From: Xanthomonas sp. DAR 34887 | Lineage (GTDB): Bacteria; Pseudomonadota; Gammaproteobacteria; Xanthomonadales; Xanthomonadaceae | DNA length: 64,000 nucleotides | Direction: 5' to 3' | Assembly: GCF_041245805.1 (NCBI RefSeq) | Contig: NZ_CP162490.1 | Span: 4,999,001-5,063,000, forward strand | Notes under the pieces: model-generated | What the model saw: only the letters and a program-made list of their open reading frames with translations | Told to the model about the DNA's origin: nothing | The model's database searches: none | Made by a program: the position numbers and the translations under genes | In this document: positions 9,436 to 18,869 of the stretch, piece after piece | Layout: each line of letters opens with the position of its first letter | Position numbering within the stretch: the first letter of the stretch is position 1

Positions 9436-12372
9436 TCAAAGCGGATGCGCCGGGACCTCCGGCGGGCCGAAGTAGGAGTCCGGCAACGGCCCGCTGCGGA
9501 TCACGATCTTCTGCACGACCATGGTCGGATCGACCATCATGATCTTCAGCACATGTCGCCCGGCGCTGGCGACGGACTGCGAGGCGGTCAGGATCCGCGC
9601 ATTGTTCCTGGCATTCTCCGTGAACGCTTCGCCCAGAAAGTCCTGCGCCGCACGCTGCTCCGGCGTGAACACGCTGATGGTCTGCGCCGGCTGATCGTCG
9701 AAGGCGACGGCCACGCTCAGTTGGTGCGCTGTGTTCACGTTGAGCGTGGGATTGGTGACCAGATCGATATCGTAGCGCCCGGCCTTGGCCAGGTAGACCG
9801 GATATTCCAGGCGCGGTGCAGTGCGTGGGTCGGAGGACGACGCCGCGGTGACGGGAAAGATCGACATGGCGGCACCGGCTGCGCGGCCATAGTCGGGAAT
9901 GCGCTCCCAGCGCACGCCGTCCACGGCGATGTTGCGTTCGAACGCGTCGGCGGCGATCGCGATCGGCCCCAGCAGGCCGCCGAACGCGCCACGCGCTTCG
10001 CGCCGCTGCGCCGCGGTGGCCTTGATCGCCTTGACGTGGATCGTTTGCGTGCGTTGCGCACCGGTTACGACGATCGTGCCCGCTTGCTCGCCGACGCCGG
10101 CCTTGTCCCAATCGATCTCGACCCAGAAGCGCCGGTCGCCGCGGCCGATGCCGAACGGCTTGCCCTCGGCGATCGAGATCCATGGCTCGGTCGCGGCCAC
10201 CTCGAATGCGATCGGACGTGCGCCGCGTGGAAACACCTCGAAGTAGTGCCGTTGCCGGCACAGGCTGTCGAACGCCGGCAGTTCCGGATCGAGGTAGTAA
10301 CCGGGCCACCCCGGCACGGAACCTTCGACCGCCACCGCATACTCGGCAGTGTCTTCGATCCGCAGCGCCGCGACGGCCGGCATGATGTTCGCCGGCGGCG
10401 AATACCAGTCGAAGTAGCCCAGGTGCACCTGGTCCATCAGGTGGTTCCATTTGCCGCCCGCCAGGCGCGTGTTGTAGTACTCGGTCAGGTCTCGGTCGCG
10501 CTGGAACAGCTGCCGCACATGGTCGGCCTCGGCGTTGGCGCTGGCACGGCCCTGCTGCGCGTACAGCGCGTTGCGCGCGGCGGCGATGTTCAGTTCCGTC
10601 GCCGTCGCGCAGGCTTTCACCGGATGCAGCACCAACTGGTAATAGGCGTCGAGCGCGTCCGCCGGCAACTGCGACTGGATCGTTTCGGCCTGCGCCACCA
10701 GCGTGGTCCAGGCGTCCAGCACGCGCTCGGCCTCGCGGTAGTGCAGCAAGCTGAAGGTCTCCGGCTTCACCAGTTCCGGCTTGCGCCAGGCGTTGTACTT
10801 GGCGTACTTGGCGACGATGTCCGCAATCGGCACGGCGTGTTCGGGACCGAACTCGCGGCTCGCCCAACGCTGCGTCCAACCGGCGATATCGTCCTTGCTG
10901 ATCGCGTCCGGATTCCAGGCCAGGCGCAGGAAGAACTCGATCGGAATCTCCAGCGGCTTGAAATCGCCGACGTTGGCGATCCAGATCCGGTTGGCGCCGT
11001 AGCGATACGCCAGATTCATCTGTTCCCAGATCTTCGGCAGCGGATTGCTGTTGAGCCACTTGTAGGAGAACGGCCCGCCGTTCATGTCCATGTGGTAGTA
11101 GATGCCGGAACCGCCGGCACGCGCGCGTTCCTCGGGTTTGGGCAAGCGACGCAGATTGCCGACGTTGTCGTCGGTAAACAGCAAGGTGACGTCGTCCGGC
11201 ACCTTCAGGCCGGCGTCGTAGAACTTCTGCACCTCGGTGAACAGCGCCCACAGCTGCGGCACCGCGCTGGCGTCCTTGCCCAGTTCCGTGGCGAGAATGC
11301 CGCGCTGGTCGGCGATGATGGTTTCGAGCAGGCGCATGTCGGCCTGCAGGTCGCCAGCGCTGGTCATGGCCACGTCGCCGTCGCCGCGCATGCCCACCGT
11401 CACCAGCACCTCGTGCGAGCGGTTGCGCGCGATGCCCTCGCGGAAGAAGACCTGCAACGCGTCCCTGTTGGTGGCGTAGTTCCATTCGCCGTTGCCGTAC
11501 TGCGCGCGGTGCTCGGTCCACTCCTTGTGCGCGCGCATCATCGGCTCGTGGTGCGAGGTGCCCATCACGATGCCGTATTCGTCGGCGAGCCGCGCATTGT
11601 CCGCATCGTCCTGCGCGAACGCGTTGTCCCACATCGCCGGCCACAGGTAGTTCGCGCGCAGGCGCAGCAGCACCTCGAACAGCCGGGTATAGAACGTCGC
11701 ATTCATCCCGCCGAATTTCTCGGTGGTCCACTTGCCCAGGCACGGCTGCTCGTCGTTGAGGAACACGCCGCGGTACTTCACCGCCGGCGGTCCTTCGAAA
11801 TGCGCGCCGCGCCGGATCGAGATCGCCGCACGGCGACGCACCGGCACGTCCGCCCACCAGTACCACGGCGACACGCCGATCTGTTCGGACAGCGCGTAGA
11901 TGCCATAGATGGTGCCGCGCTTGTCGCTGCCGGCGATCACCAGCGCTTCGGCCACGCCCGGCATCGGATCGGCGACGGTCTGCAGCGTGTAGGACTCCCA
12001 CTGCCCGCGGATCGGCGCGACATCGAGCTTGCCGGCCGCGACCAGCGCATCGATGACCGCGCTCTTGCCGAGGGTACCGACCAGGACGGCCGGGTGGCCG
12101 AGCCCATTCGCTTCGTGCACGAGCGTGGCCGGCGTCCCGAACACGCGGCCGACGTCCTCGGCGAGATCGCGCGCCGCTCTGACCACCCCAGGGAAGTCCT
12201 GCGCGTCCACATGGATCGGCGCGACGCCCCCGCCGCCCGCGAGCCGGAATGAATTGTTAGCGCTATCAAAAAGAACCATGGCGCGCAGCGGCGAAGCGAC
12301 GATCGCCGCGCTCCCGGCGCCGGCCAGGAAGCTGCGGCGCGAGAGGAGGAAGGAGGAGTTCGATTCGGTCAT
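9436..12372 (-). CDS. GH115 family xylan alpha-1,2-glucuronidase
   Basis: This 978-residue exported glycosidase would remove (4-O-methyl)glucuronic acid from xylan. The N-terminus has a Tat-like signal (LSRRSFLAGAGSAAIVAS). GH115 hallmarks include IHVDAQDFPGVVRAARDLAEDV, VSPWYWWADVPV, KYRGVFLNDE, NYLWPAMWDNAF, GTSHHEPMMRAHKEW and YYHMDMNGGPFSYKW. The C-terminal part (after about residue 800) resembles the family's accessory beta-sandwich domains. Length agrees with characterised GH115 enzymes. A start 33 codons further upstream is possible but lacks the signal. A LacI-family-like operator lies inside the coding region near codon 36. No other xylan genes are visible nearby. Confidence 0.93.
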   Translation of the reverse strand: MTESNSSFLLSRRSFLAGAGSAAIVASPLRAMVLFDSANNSFRLAGGGGVAPIHVDAQDFPGVVRAARDLAEDVGRVFGTPATLVHEANGLGHPAVLVGTLGKSAVIDALVAAGKLDVAPIRGQWESYTLQTVADPMPGVAEALVIAGSDKRGTIYGIYALSEQIGVSPWYWWADVPVRRRAAISIRRGAHFEGPPAVKYRGVFLNDEQPCLGKWTTEKFGGMNATFYTRLFEVLLRLRANYLWPAMWDNAFAQDDADNARLADEYGIVMGTSHHEPMMRAHKEWTEHRAQYGNGEWNYATNRDALQVFFREGIARNRSHEVLVTVGMRGDGDVAMTSAGDLQADMRLLETIIADQRGILATELGKDASAVPQLWALFTEVQKFYDAGLKVPDDVTLLFTDDNVGNLRRLPKPEERARAGGSGIYYHMDMNGGPFSYKWLNSNPLPKIWEQMNLAYRYGANRIWIANVGDFKPLEIPIEFFLRLAWNPDAISKDDIAGWTQRWASREFGPEHAVPIADIVAKYAKYNAWRKPELVKPETFSLLHYREAERVLDAWTTLVAQAETIQSQLPADALDAYYQLVLHPVKACATATELNIAAARNALYAQQGRASANAEADHVRQLFQRDRDLTEYYNTRLAGGKWNHLMDQVHLGYFDWYSPPANIMPAVAALRIEDTAEYAVAVEGSVPGWPGYYLDPELPAFDSLCRQRHYFEVFPRGARPIAFEVAATEPWISIAEGKPFGIGRGDRRFWVEIDWDKAGVGEQAGTIVVTGAQRTQTIHVKAIKATAAQRREARGAFGGLLGPIAIAADAFERNIAVDGVRWERIPDYGRAAGAAMSIFPVTAASSSDPRTAPRLEYPVYLAKAGRYDIDLVTNPTLNVNTAHQLSVAVAFDDQPAQTISVFTPEQRAAQDFLGEAFTENARNNARILTASQSVASAGRHVLKIMMVDPTMVVQKIVIRSGPLPDSYFGPPEVPAHPL
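12255..12268 (-). promoter_or_regulatory. LacI-family operator-like palindrome (XylR-box-like) inside the GH115 gene
   Basis: Read on the gene strand, the 14-mer is TGATAGCGCTAACA, a near-palindrome centred on GCGC. It differs at one base from the TGGTAGCGCTAACA box that I recall for XylR in Xanthomonas campestris xylan genes. It lies about 105 bases inside the coding sequence and encodes the DSAN segment. Site identity comes from sequence resemblance only. Confidence 0.4.
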
Positions 12373-12658
12373 GGGATGTGATTGAGTAGCGACAAATGAG
12401 AAGCGCCAGCGGTGGACAGCGACATCACTCGAATTGATGATGACCGCATGAGGACAGGGCACGAGACGCAAACATAAGCGGTGAATCGCTTAAGTCGCAA
12501 GATCACGAGAAGTGCTGCATCGCGACAGAGCTTTGCGCGAAAACGCTGCTCCACGTCAGCCGGCCCCCATCACAACGCAGCCCACCGGTTTGCAGAGATG
12601 CCGCGGCCATCCACGAAAGCTTTCTCAGCTTCATGGCAACATCTTTTTAAAGAAACGA

Positions 12659-13015
12659 TCAGCGACCATCGCCGCCCCCTTTGCGCAAGAGCGCAAGCAT
12701 TGCGAATCCGAAGCCGGTCAGAAGCAAGAACACGACATAGAGCAGGAGCACAATCGCCCAGTATTGCCAAGGATCCTGCGCCAGGACGGCGTGAATGTCT
12801 CCGGCGTATCTGCCATTGAGATGGACATACCCAGACTGGAGCGGCGAGCGCAGTGCATAGCCGCCCATTGCGCCCAAGACCGACATGAAGGAACCGCCGG
12901 CAACGAAGATCAACGGCCTGCGTTTCGGCGGTTCTAGCGTTGGCGCGATATATGCCGCTGCCAACGCGGCAAAGGGAAGGAACGCGATTGTCATCAACAT
13001 AACCACTGCTTGCAT
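12659..13015 (-). CDS. Small hypothetical membrane protein
   Basis: This ~118-residue protein has three hydrophobic stretches: MQAVVMLMTIAFLPFAALAAAY at the N-terminus, LIFVAGGSFMSVLGAMGGYAL in the middle, and YWAIVLLLYVVFLLLTGFGFAMLALL near the C-terminus. Between the last two is a polar loop (RSPLQSGYVHLNGRYAGDIHAV). I recognise no family. The start is uncertain: ATG codons at 13015 and 13027 both fit, and neither has an ideally spaced ribosome-binding site. It follows the Pat gene on the same strand, and local base composition is less GC-rich than its neighbours. Confidence 0.55.
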   Translation of the reverse strand: MQAVVMLMTIAFLPFAALAAAYIAPTLEPPKRRPLIFVAGGSFMSVLGAMGGYALRSPLQSGYVHLNGRYAGDIHAVLAQDPWQYWAIVLLLYVVFLLLTGFGFAMLALLRKGGGDGR

Positions 13016-13144
13016 CTCCCTGGCCATTGCATCTTCGCTGCGCCACTTTCCTTTGACGCATTGGCTGCTTCCGACCGCCCACACCATCGCGTCTTCTGCA
13101 CGTCGCCACTCCATGCAGAAACCGAACAAGCGACTTGGCGCCGC

Positions 13145-15841
13145 TCACCCCTTCCCCACCGGCAACACCACATCCATCAGCGTCGCGTCCTCCGGATCCG
13201 GGGTGGCTTTGAAGCCGAGGTGTTCGCACATCGCCAGCATGGTGCGGTTCTCGCGCAGGACCTGGCCTTCGACGACGTTGAGGCCGAGCCAGCCGGCGTA
13301 TTCGATCATGATCCGCATCAGCTGCCAGCCGATGCCGTGGCCCTTGAGGTCGGAGCGGATCAGGATGCCGTATTCGCCGCGGTCGTAGTCGGCGTCGGCG
13401 TGCAGGCGCACCGCGCCGAGCATGTCGCCGCTCTTGGGCTCGATCGCCACCAGGGCGATCGAGCGGGCGTAGTCGAGCTGGGTCAGGCGGGCGATGAATT
13501 CGTGGCTGAAGTGCTTCACCGCCTGGAAGAAGCGCAGGCGCAGGTCTTCGTCGGTGACGCGGGCGAAGAAGCTGCGGAACAGCGCATCGTCTTCCGGACG
13601 CACCGGGCGCACGAAGGCGGCGGCGCCGTCGTTGAGCACGATGCGCCGCTCCCATTCCTTCGGATACGGGAAGATCGCGAAGCGCGGGTGGCCGCGGCCC
13701 TTGTGCAGGCGCCGCGGCGGCGCCACCGCCACGCGTGCGTCCACCGCGATCACGCCGTCGCGGTCGGCCAGCAGCGGATTGATGTCCAGCTCGCGGATTT
13801 CCGGCAGGTCGGCGGCCAGTTGCGCGAGTTTGACCAGCACCATCGCCACGGCGCGCTCGTCGGCCGCGGGCACGTCGCGGTAGGCCTTGAGGATGCGGCT
13901 GACGCGGGTGCGGCCGATCAGTTCGTGGGCCAGGCGCAGGTCCAGCGGCGGCAGCGCCAGCGCCTTGTCGTCGATCACTTCCACCGCGGTGCCGCCGCGG
14001 CCGAACACGATCACCGGGCCGAAGGTAGGGTCGTCGGCGATGCCGGCGATCAGTTCGCGCGCCTTCGGCCGCAACAGCGTGGGCTGCACCAGCACGCCAT
14101 CGATGCGCGCGTCCGGACGCGCGGCGCGCGCGCGGGCGAGGATGCCTTCGGCGGCGTCCTGTACCGCCTGCGCACTGACCAGGTTCAGGCGCACGCCGTC
14201 CACGTCGGACTTGTGCGGGATGTCGGCCGAATGGATCTTCACCGCGACCGCCAGGCCTTGCGCCAGCATCGGGGCCGCCGCCACCGCGGCGTCGGCGGCG
14301 CTGGCGGCATGCACCACCGGCGCGGTGGGGATGCCGTAGGCGGCAAGCAGGCGGGTGGCGGCCAGCGGATCCAGCCAGGTCTGGCCGGCGGCCAGCGCGG
14401 CGTCGACGATGCCGCGCGCGGTGGCCGCGTCGAACACGAAATCCTCGGGCAGGCTGGGCGGGGTCTCCATCAACGCCGCCTGCGCCTCGCGGTAGCGCAC
14501 CAGGTGCATGAAGCCGCGCACCGCGTCGGCCTCGGTGGCATAGGTGGGAATATGCGCGGCGTTGAGCGTGGCGGTGGCGCTTTCGTCGTTGCCCAGCCAC
14601 ACCGCGAACACCGGCTTATCGCGGTGGTGGCGCGGGCGCAGGCCGAGGGTGCGGGTCAGCGCCTGCGCGGCATCGGCCGAGGAGGTGAAGGCGGTCGGCA
14701 CGTTGACCACCAGCACCGCGTCGTTCTCCGGATCGGCCAGCAGCGCTTCGGCGGCGGCGGCGTAGCGCTCGCCATCGGCGTCGACCACGATGTCCACCGG
14801 GTTGGCGTGCGACCACTCCTGCGGCAGCGCCTGCTCCAGCCGTTGCAGGGTCTGCGGCGACAACGCGGCCAGGGTGCCGCCGAGGTCGGCGAGCTTGTCC
14901 ACCGCCAGGCGGCCGACGCCGCCGCCGTTGCTGAGGATGGCCAGGCGGCGGCCCGGGAAGGTGCTGAGCCGGCCCAGGGTTTCGGCCGCGGCGAACAGTT
15001 CGTCCAGCGCGCGCACGCGCAGCAGGCCGGCGCGGGCGAAGGCCGCGCCGTAGACCGCGTCGGAACTGGCCAGTGCCTGCACGTGGGTGTCGGCATTGGG
15101 ATCGATGCGCAGCTGGCGCCCGGATTTGACCACCACCACCGGCTTGGCACGCGCCGCGGCGCGTGCGGCGGACATGAACTTGCGCGCGTCGCGGATGTGT
15201 TCGACGTACAGCAGGATCGCGCGGGTGCGGTAGTCGGTGGCGAAGTAGTCGAGCAGGTCGCCGAAGTCCACGTCCAGCGCATCGCCCAGCGACACCACCG
15301 CGGAGAAGCCGACCGAGCGCGCCACGCCCCACTCCACCAGGGCCGCGGCGATGGCGCTGGATTCGGAGATCAGCGCCAGATCGCCCGGTTGCGGGCAGTG
15401 CGCGGCGATGCTGGCGTTGAGCTTGGCGTGCGGGGCGATCACGCCCAGGCAGTGCGGGCCGAGGATGCGCAGGCCCTTGGCGCGCGCGGCCGCTTCGACC
15501 CGCGCCGCGGCCGAGCCCGGGCCTTCGCCCAGGCCGGCGGTGAGGATGATCGCCGCGGCGACGCCGCGCCGCGCGGCGATGGCGACGATGCGCGGCACCA
15601 TCCGCGCCGGCACGGTAATGACCACCAGGTCCGGCACCCACGGCAGATCGGTGAGCCGGCGCACGGTGGGCACGCCATCGATCTCGCGGTAGCGTGGGCT
15701 GACCCAGCCGATCTGCCCAGGAAAGCCGGCGGCGCGCAGGTTGCGCACCACCGCGCGCCCGGCCGAGCGCTCGCGCGGACTGCCGCCGACGATGGCGACC
15801 GAGGCGGGACGGAACACGGACTGCAGGTGGTAGGTGCTCAT
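13145..15841 (-). CDS. Bifunctional acyl-CoA synthetase-like / GNAT protein lysine acetyltransferase (Pat-type)
   Basis: This 898-residue protein has the layout of bacterial Pat/YfiQ, which acetylates lysines of metabolic enzymes such as acetyl-CoA synthetase. The N-terminal CoA-binding domain (PASVAIVGGSPRERSAGRAVVRNL) is followed by a succinyl-CoA-ligase-like region (GPHCLGVIAPHAKLN, LALISESSAIAAALVEWG). An ATP-grasp domain comes next (LLAAYGIPTAPVV, GVLVQPTLLRPKARELIAG, FGRGGTAVEVIDDKALALPPL). The C-terminal ~170 residues are a GNAT domain (YDRGEYGILIRSDLKGHGIGWQLM, acetyl-CoA loop). Length agrees with E. coli YfiQ. It is a single gene, with repeats beyond its 5' end. Confidence 0.9.
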   Translation of the reverse strand: MSTYHLQSVFRPASVAIVGGSPRERSAGRAVVRNLRAAGFPGQIGWVSPRYREIDGVPTVRRLTDLPWVPDLVVITVPARMVPRIVAIAARRGVAAAIILTAGLGEGPGSAAARVEAAARAKGLRILGPHCLGVIAPHAKLNASIAAHCPQPGDLALISESSAIAAALVEWGVARSVGFSAVVSLGDALDVDFGDLLDYFATDYRTRAILLYVEHIRDARKFMSAARAAARAKPVVVVKSGRQLRIDPNADTHVQALASSDAVYGAAFARAGLLRVRALDELFAAAETLGRLSTFPGRRLAILSNGGGVGRLAVDKLADLGGTLAALSPQTLQRLEQALPQEWSHANPVDIVVDADGERYAAAAEALLADPENDAVLVVNVPTAFTSSADAAQALTRTLGLRPRHHRDKPVFAVWLGNDESATATLNAAHIPTYATEADAVRGFMHLVRYREAQAALMETPPSLPEDFVFDAATARGIVDAALAAGQTWLDPLAATRLLAAYGIPTAPVVHAASAADAAVAAAPMLAQGLAVAVKIHSADIPHKSDVDGVRLNLVSAQAVQDAAEGILARARAARPDARIDGVLVQPTLLRPKARELIAGIADDPTFGPVIVFGRGGTAVEVIDDKALALPPLDLRLAHELIGRTRVSRILKAYRDVPAADERAVAMVLVKLAQLAADLPEIRELDINPLLADRDGVIAVDARVAVAPPRRLHKGRGHPRFAIFPYPKEWERRIVLNDGAAAFVRPVRPEDDALFRSFFARVTDEDLRLRFFQAVKHFSHEFIARLTQLDYARSIALVAIEPKSGDMLGAVRLHADADYDRGEYGILIRSDLKGHGIGWQLMRIMIEYAGWLGLNVVEGQVLRENRTMLAMCEHLGFKATPDPEDATLMDVVLPVGKG

Positions 15842-16417
15842 GGCGGGCGTGGGGCGGGCAAGCGGTGCGCCAACGGTACACGGCTGACGCTGGCGCGGGG
15901 ATGATCGGATGATGCGGCTGCGTCGCGGGCTTCCGCGTCGCTGCTTCGGCCGATGCTGGAAAGACGATGGATTCCGGCGTCCATGCGTCGGGGCTGAAAC
16001 CCCTCCCACAGGGCGGCCCCGGCCGATCTTGAGTGCCCTGTTGCGGGCGGGTTTCCCATGGATGCCTTGGCATCGCGGCCACTTCGTTTTCCTGTCGCGG
16101 CTGAAGCCGCTCCTACACCATGCGCCGTGCTCTTGTAGGAGCGGCTTCAGCCGCGACAGGAAAGCGCTGCGCCATCGATCCGCGCAACCTGCAGCGTCCG
16201 GACTGGAGTTGCTAGCGGTGCCCTTCAGCCGCGACGAACGGAGCGGCAGTGCCTGCCCGGCGTCGTGCCTTGTCTGAGCCGATGCCAAGGCGTCCCTCCC
16301 CAGGGCCCGCTCGGCATCCCGACGACGCCCAACGCCGGCTCCCATCTGCGGTTTCCCCCAATCCGGGTAAGCGGACAGTCGCATGGCGGCCGCATAATGG
16401 CGCGATGGAGACGACTC
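15842..16417. other. Divergent spacer between pat and the KefC-like gene, with REP elements
   Basis: The 576-base spacer must hold the promoters of the two divergent genes. It contains a degenerate REP copy (GGGCTGAAACCCCTCCCAC, 15991-16009), the paired palindrome at 16091-16160, and another degenerate copy near 16225. No gene is supported within it, and no clear promoter stands out by eye. Confidence 0.6.
16091..16160. repeat. Perfect inverted pair of REP palindromes
   Basis: CCTGTCGCGGCTGAAGCCGC at the left is repeated exactly in inverted form at the right, with a ~16-base linker, so the 70-base unit is a 27-base perfect inverted repeat. It lies between divergent genes, so a terminator role is less obvious than at 62065-62135. 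Confidence 0.85.
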
Positions 16418-18247
16418 ATGCATAGCGGCGGCCTGGAGCTGGCGCTGGTCTTGCTGCTGGCCGCAGTGATCGCGGTACCGGTGTTCAAGCGCCTGGGCCT
16501 GGGCGCGGTACTGGCCTATCTCGCCGCCGGCGTGGTACTGGGCCCGGACGGCCTGGGCTTCGTGCAGGACACCGAGCGCATCCTCAACGCCGCCGAGATC
16601 GGCGTGGTGATGCTGCTGTTCCTGATCGGCCTGGAACTGTCGCCGGCACGGCTGAAGCTGATGCGGCGCGCGGTGTTCGGCGCCGGCACCGCACAGGTGG
16701 TGCTGACCGCACTGCCGCTGGGCGTGCTGCTGCTGTGCCTGGACTTGAACTGGAAGAGCGCGCTGGTGGTGGGCCTGGCGCTGGCGCTGTCGTCCACCGC
16801 GGTGGGCCTGCAGTTGCTGGCCGAGCGCAAGGCGCTCAACAGCGACTACGGCCGGCTCGGCTTCGCCATCCTGCTGTTCCAGGACCTGATCGCGATCCCG
16901 CTGCTGGCCGCGATCCCGCTGCTCGGCGGCGCCAAGAACGACACCCTGACCTGGACCGAGGTGGCGCAGGCGCTGGGCGCGCTGACGGTGGTGGTGCTGT
17001 GCGGCCGCTTCGCGCTGCGCCACCTGTTCCGCGTGGTGGCGCGCACGCGCATGCCCGAGGTGTTCACCGCCAGCGCGCTGCTGGTGGTGCTGGGCAATGC
17101 GTGGTTCCTGCAGAAGGCCGGGCTGAGCCCGAGCCTGGGCGCGTTCCTGGCCGGCGTGCTGCTGGCCGATTCGGAATTCCGGCACGAGCTGGAGGCGCAG
17201 ATCGAACCGTTCCAGGGGCTGCTGCTGGGCGTGTTCTTCATCGCCGTGGGCATGGGCATCGACCTGGACCGCATCGCCGCCGAGCCGTGGCTGATCGCCG
17301 GCGGCGTGGCCACGCTGCTGCTGGTCAAGTTCGGCCTGCTGGTCGGCATCGGCCGGGTGGCGCGGCTGCCGCTGCGCAGCGCCTTGTTGCTCGGCAGCCT
17401 GTTGTGGCTGGGCGGCGAATTCGCGTTCGTGGTGTTCACCGAAGCGCAGCGCGTGCAGTTGCTCGACGACGCCAACCACGACCGCCTGGTCGCGGTGGTC
17501 GGCGTGTCGATGGCGCTGACTCCGCTGCTGCTGATCGGCATGCAGCGCCTGCTCGATGGCCGCGAGGCGGCCAAGGCCAGGCGCACGCCGCTGCCTGCCA
17601 CCCACTACGACACCGTGGACGAGCAACGTGCGCGGGTGCTGATCGCCGGCATGGGCCGCTTCGGCCAGATCGTGGCGCGCCTGCTGACCGCGCAGCGCAT
17701 CCCGTTCGTGGCGCTGGAGCACAACCCGGACACGGTGGAAGACCTGCGCCGCTTCGGCAACAAGATCTACTACGGCGACCCCAGCCGCCCGGACCTGTTG
17801 CGCGCGGCCGGCAGCGACAGCATCGGCATCTTCGTGGTGGCGATGGACGACCCGGAGACCAACATCAAGACCACGCGGCTGATCCGCCGCCTGTATCCGA
17901 AGGCGCAGGTGCTGTCGCGCGCGCGCAACCGCCAGCATGCCTGGCGGCTGATGGATCTGGGCGCCGAACCGTTCCGCGAGGTGTTCGCCTCCAGCCTGGA
18001 GCTGAGCGAAAAGGTGCTGCTGAACCTGGGTCTGAGCGCGGAGACCGCGCGCGACCGCATCGCCCGCTTCCGCGAGCACGACGAACAGCTGTTGCGCGCG
18101 CAGCACCTGGTGTACGACGACGAGGCGGCCGTGGTACAGACCTCGCGCGCCGCGCGCGCGGACCTGATGCAGCTGTTCGAGGCGGATGTGAGCGAGGTGC
18201 CTGGGGAAGTGGCGGGCGATGCGTCGGCGGAGAAGACGCCGTCGTAG
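16418..18247 (+). CDS. KefB/KefC-type monovalent cation:proton antiporter
   Basis: This 609-residue inner-membrane CPA2 transporter has about twelve hydrophobic segments (HSGGLELALVLLLAAVIAV through MALTPLLLIGM), including LIGLELSP and GAFLAGVLLADSEFRHELE as in KefC. A cytoplasmic TrkA-N/RCK nucleotide-binding domain follows (VLIAGMGRFGQIVARLL at about residue 405, then YYGDPSRPDLLRAAG). Such proteins export K+ in exchange for H+, in some cases gated by glutathione adducts; the gating here is unknown and no KefF/KefG partner is adjacent. The start at 16418 has GGAG eight bases upstream. The ATG seven codons earlier lacks one. Confidence 0.9.
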   Translation: MHSGGLELALVLLLAAVIAVPVFKRLGLGAVLAYLAAGVVLGPDGLGFVQDTERILNAAEIGVVMLLFLIGLELSPARLKLMRRAVFGAGTAQVVLTALPLGVLLLCLDLNWKSALVVGLALALSSTAVGLQLLAERKALNSDYGRLGFAILLFQDLIAIPLLAAIPLLGGAKNDTLTWTEVAQALGALTVVVLCGRFALRHLFRVVARTRMPEVFTASALLVVLGNAWFLQKAGLSPSLGAFLAGVLLADSEFRHELEAQIEPFQGLLLGVFFIAVGMGIDLDRIAAEPWLIAGGVATLLLVKFGLLVGIGRVARLPLRSALLLGSLLWLGGEFAFVVFTEAQRVQLLDDANHDRLVAVVGVSMALTPLLLIGMQRLLDGREAAKARRTPLPATHYDTVDEQRARVLIAGMGRFGQIVARLLTAQRIPFVALEHNPDTVEDLRRFGNKIYYGDPSRPDLLRAAGSDSIGIFVVAMDDPETNIKTTRLIRRLYPKAQVLSRARNRQHAWRLMDLGAEPFREVFASSLELSEKVLLNLGLSAETARDRIARFREHDEQLLRAQHLVYDDEAAVVQTSRAARADLMQLFEADVSEVPGEVAGDASAEKTPS

Positions 18248-18346
18248 CGGTATTGGTGCTGCGGCGCTTGCGTGGCGCGTGTGGTGGAAGGACTGGCGGC
18301 AGGGAGGTCGGGCACGGCAGGGGGGCCGATCGGATCCTTGCTTCGT

Positions 18347-18792
18347 TGGTCGCGGCTGAAGCCGCTCCTACAGGTTGCGCGCGTTGCTGTTGGGATGCTT
18401 GTAGCCGCGCAGATCCGAAAAGGATGCGAAGCCGGCGGGCTCCTCCGCTGCGCTCGTCGCGACTGAAGTCGCTCCCACAGGGCTTGCGGCTGGCATTGCG
18501 GGCGCCTTGGAAGGGCGTCCTGACGGTCCCGGCCAGCGGTTCCTGCAGGATCCGAGACCTGGAAACTATGCGGCTTCGTTGGTCGCGGCTGAAGCCGCTC
18601 CTACAGGGGTTCGCGCGTGGCCGGTGCCCTTGTAGGAGGGGCTTCAGCCCCGACAGAATGCCGAACCTTCCGACTACGCCGTTTCGTGTGTCGCGGCTGA
18701 AGCCGCTCCTACAGAACTTCGGCTGGCGCGCTGCCGCAGCACGCGCGACTGGCGTGCCGGGCACATTGTGGGAGGGACTTCAGTCCCGACTG
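18347..18792. repeat. Cluster of six REP-like palindromes
   Basis: Six copies lie in ~450 bases at about 18347-18374, 18456-18481, 18579-18607, 18630-18656, 18690-18715 and 18767-18792, in both orientations. They show compensated variants: GGCTGAAGCC, GACTGAAGTC, GGGCTTCAGCCC and GGACTTCAGTCC all keep the stem paired. The ~620-base spacer between the convergent antiporter and G6PD genes (18248-18869) holds nothing else that I can support. Confidence 0.9.
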
Positions 18793-18869
18793 CAGCCAAT
18801 ACCGATCGCGACGGATGGCCCCAATGCCATCCGGAGTCGCGCTCCCACAAGCACGATACCCGTCGCCGA

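Noticed and set aside
18347..18792. Regularly repeated palindromes resembling a CRISPR array
   Set aside because: Spacing is irregular, copies are in both orientations, the repeat is itself a palindromic REP-type element, and no cas genes are present.
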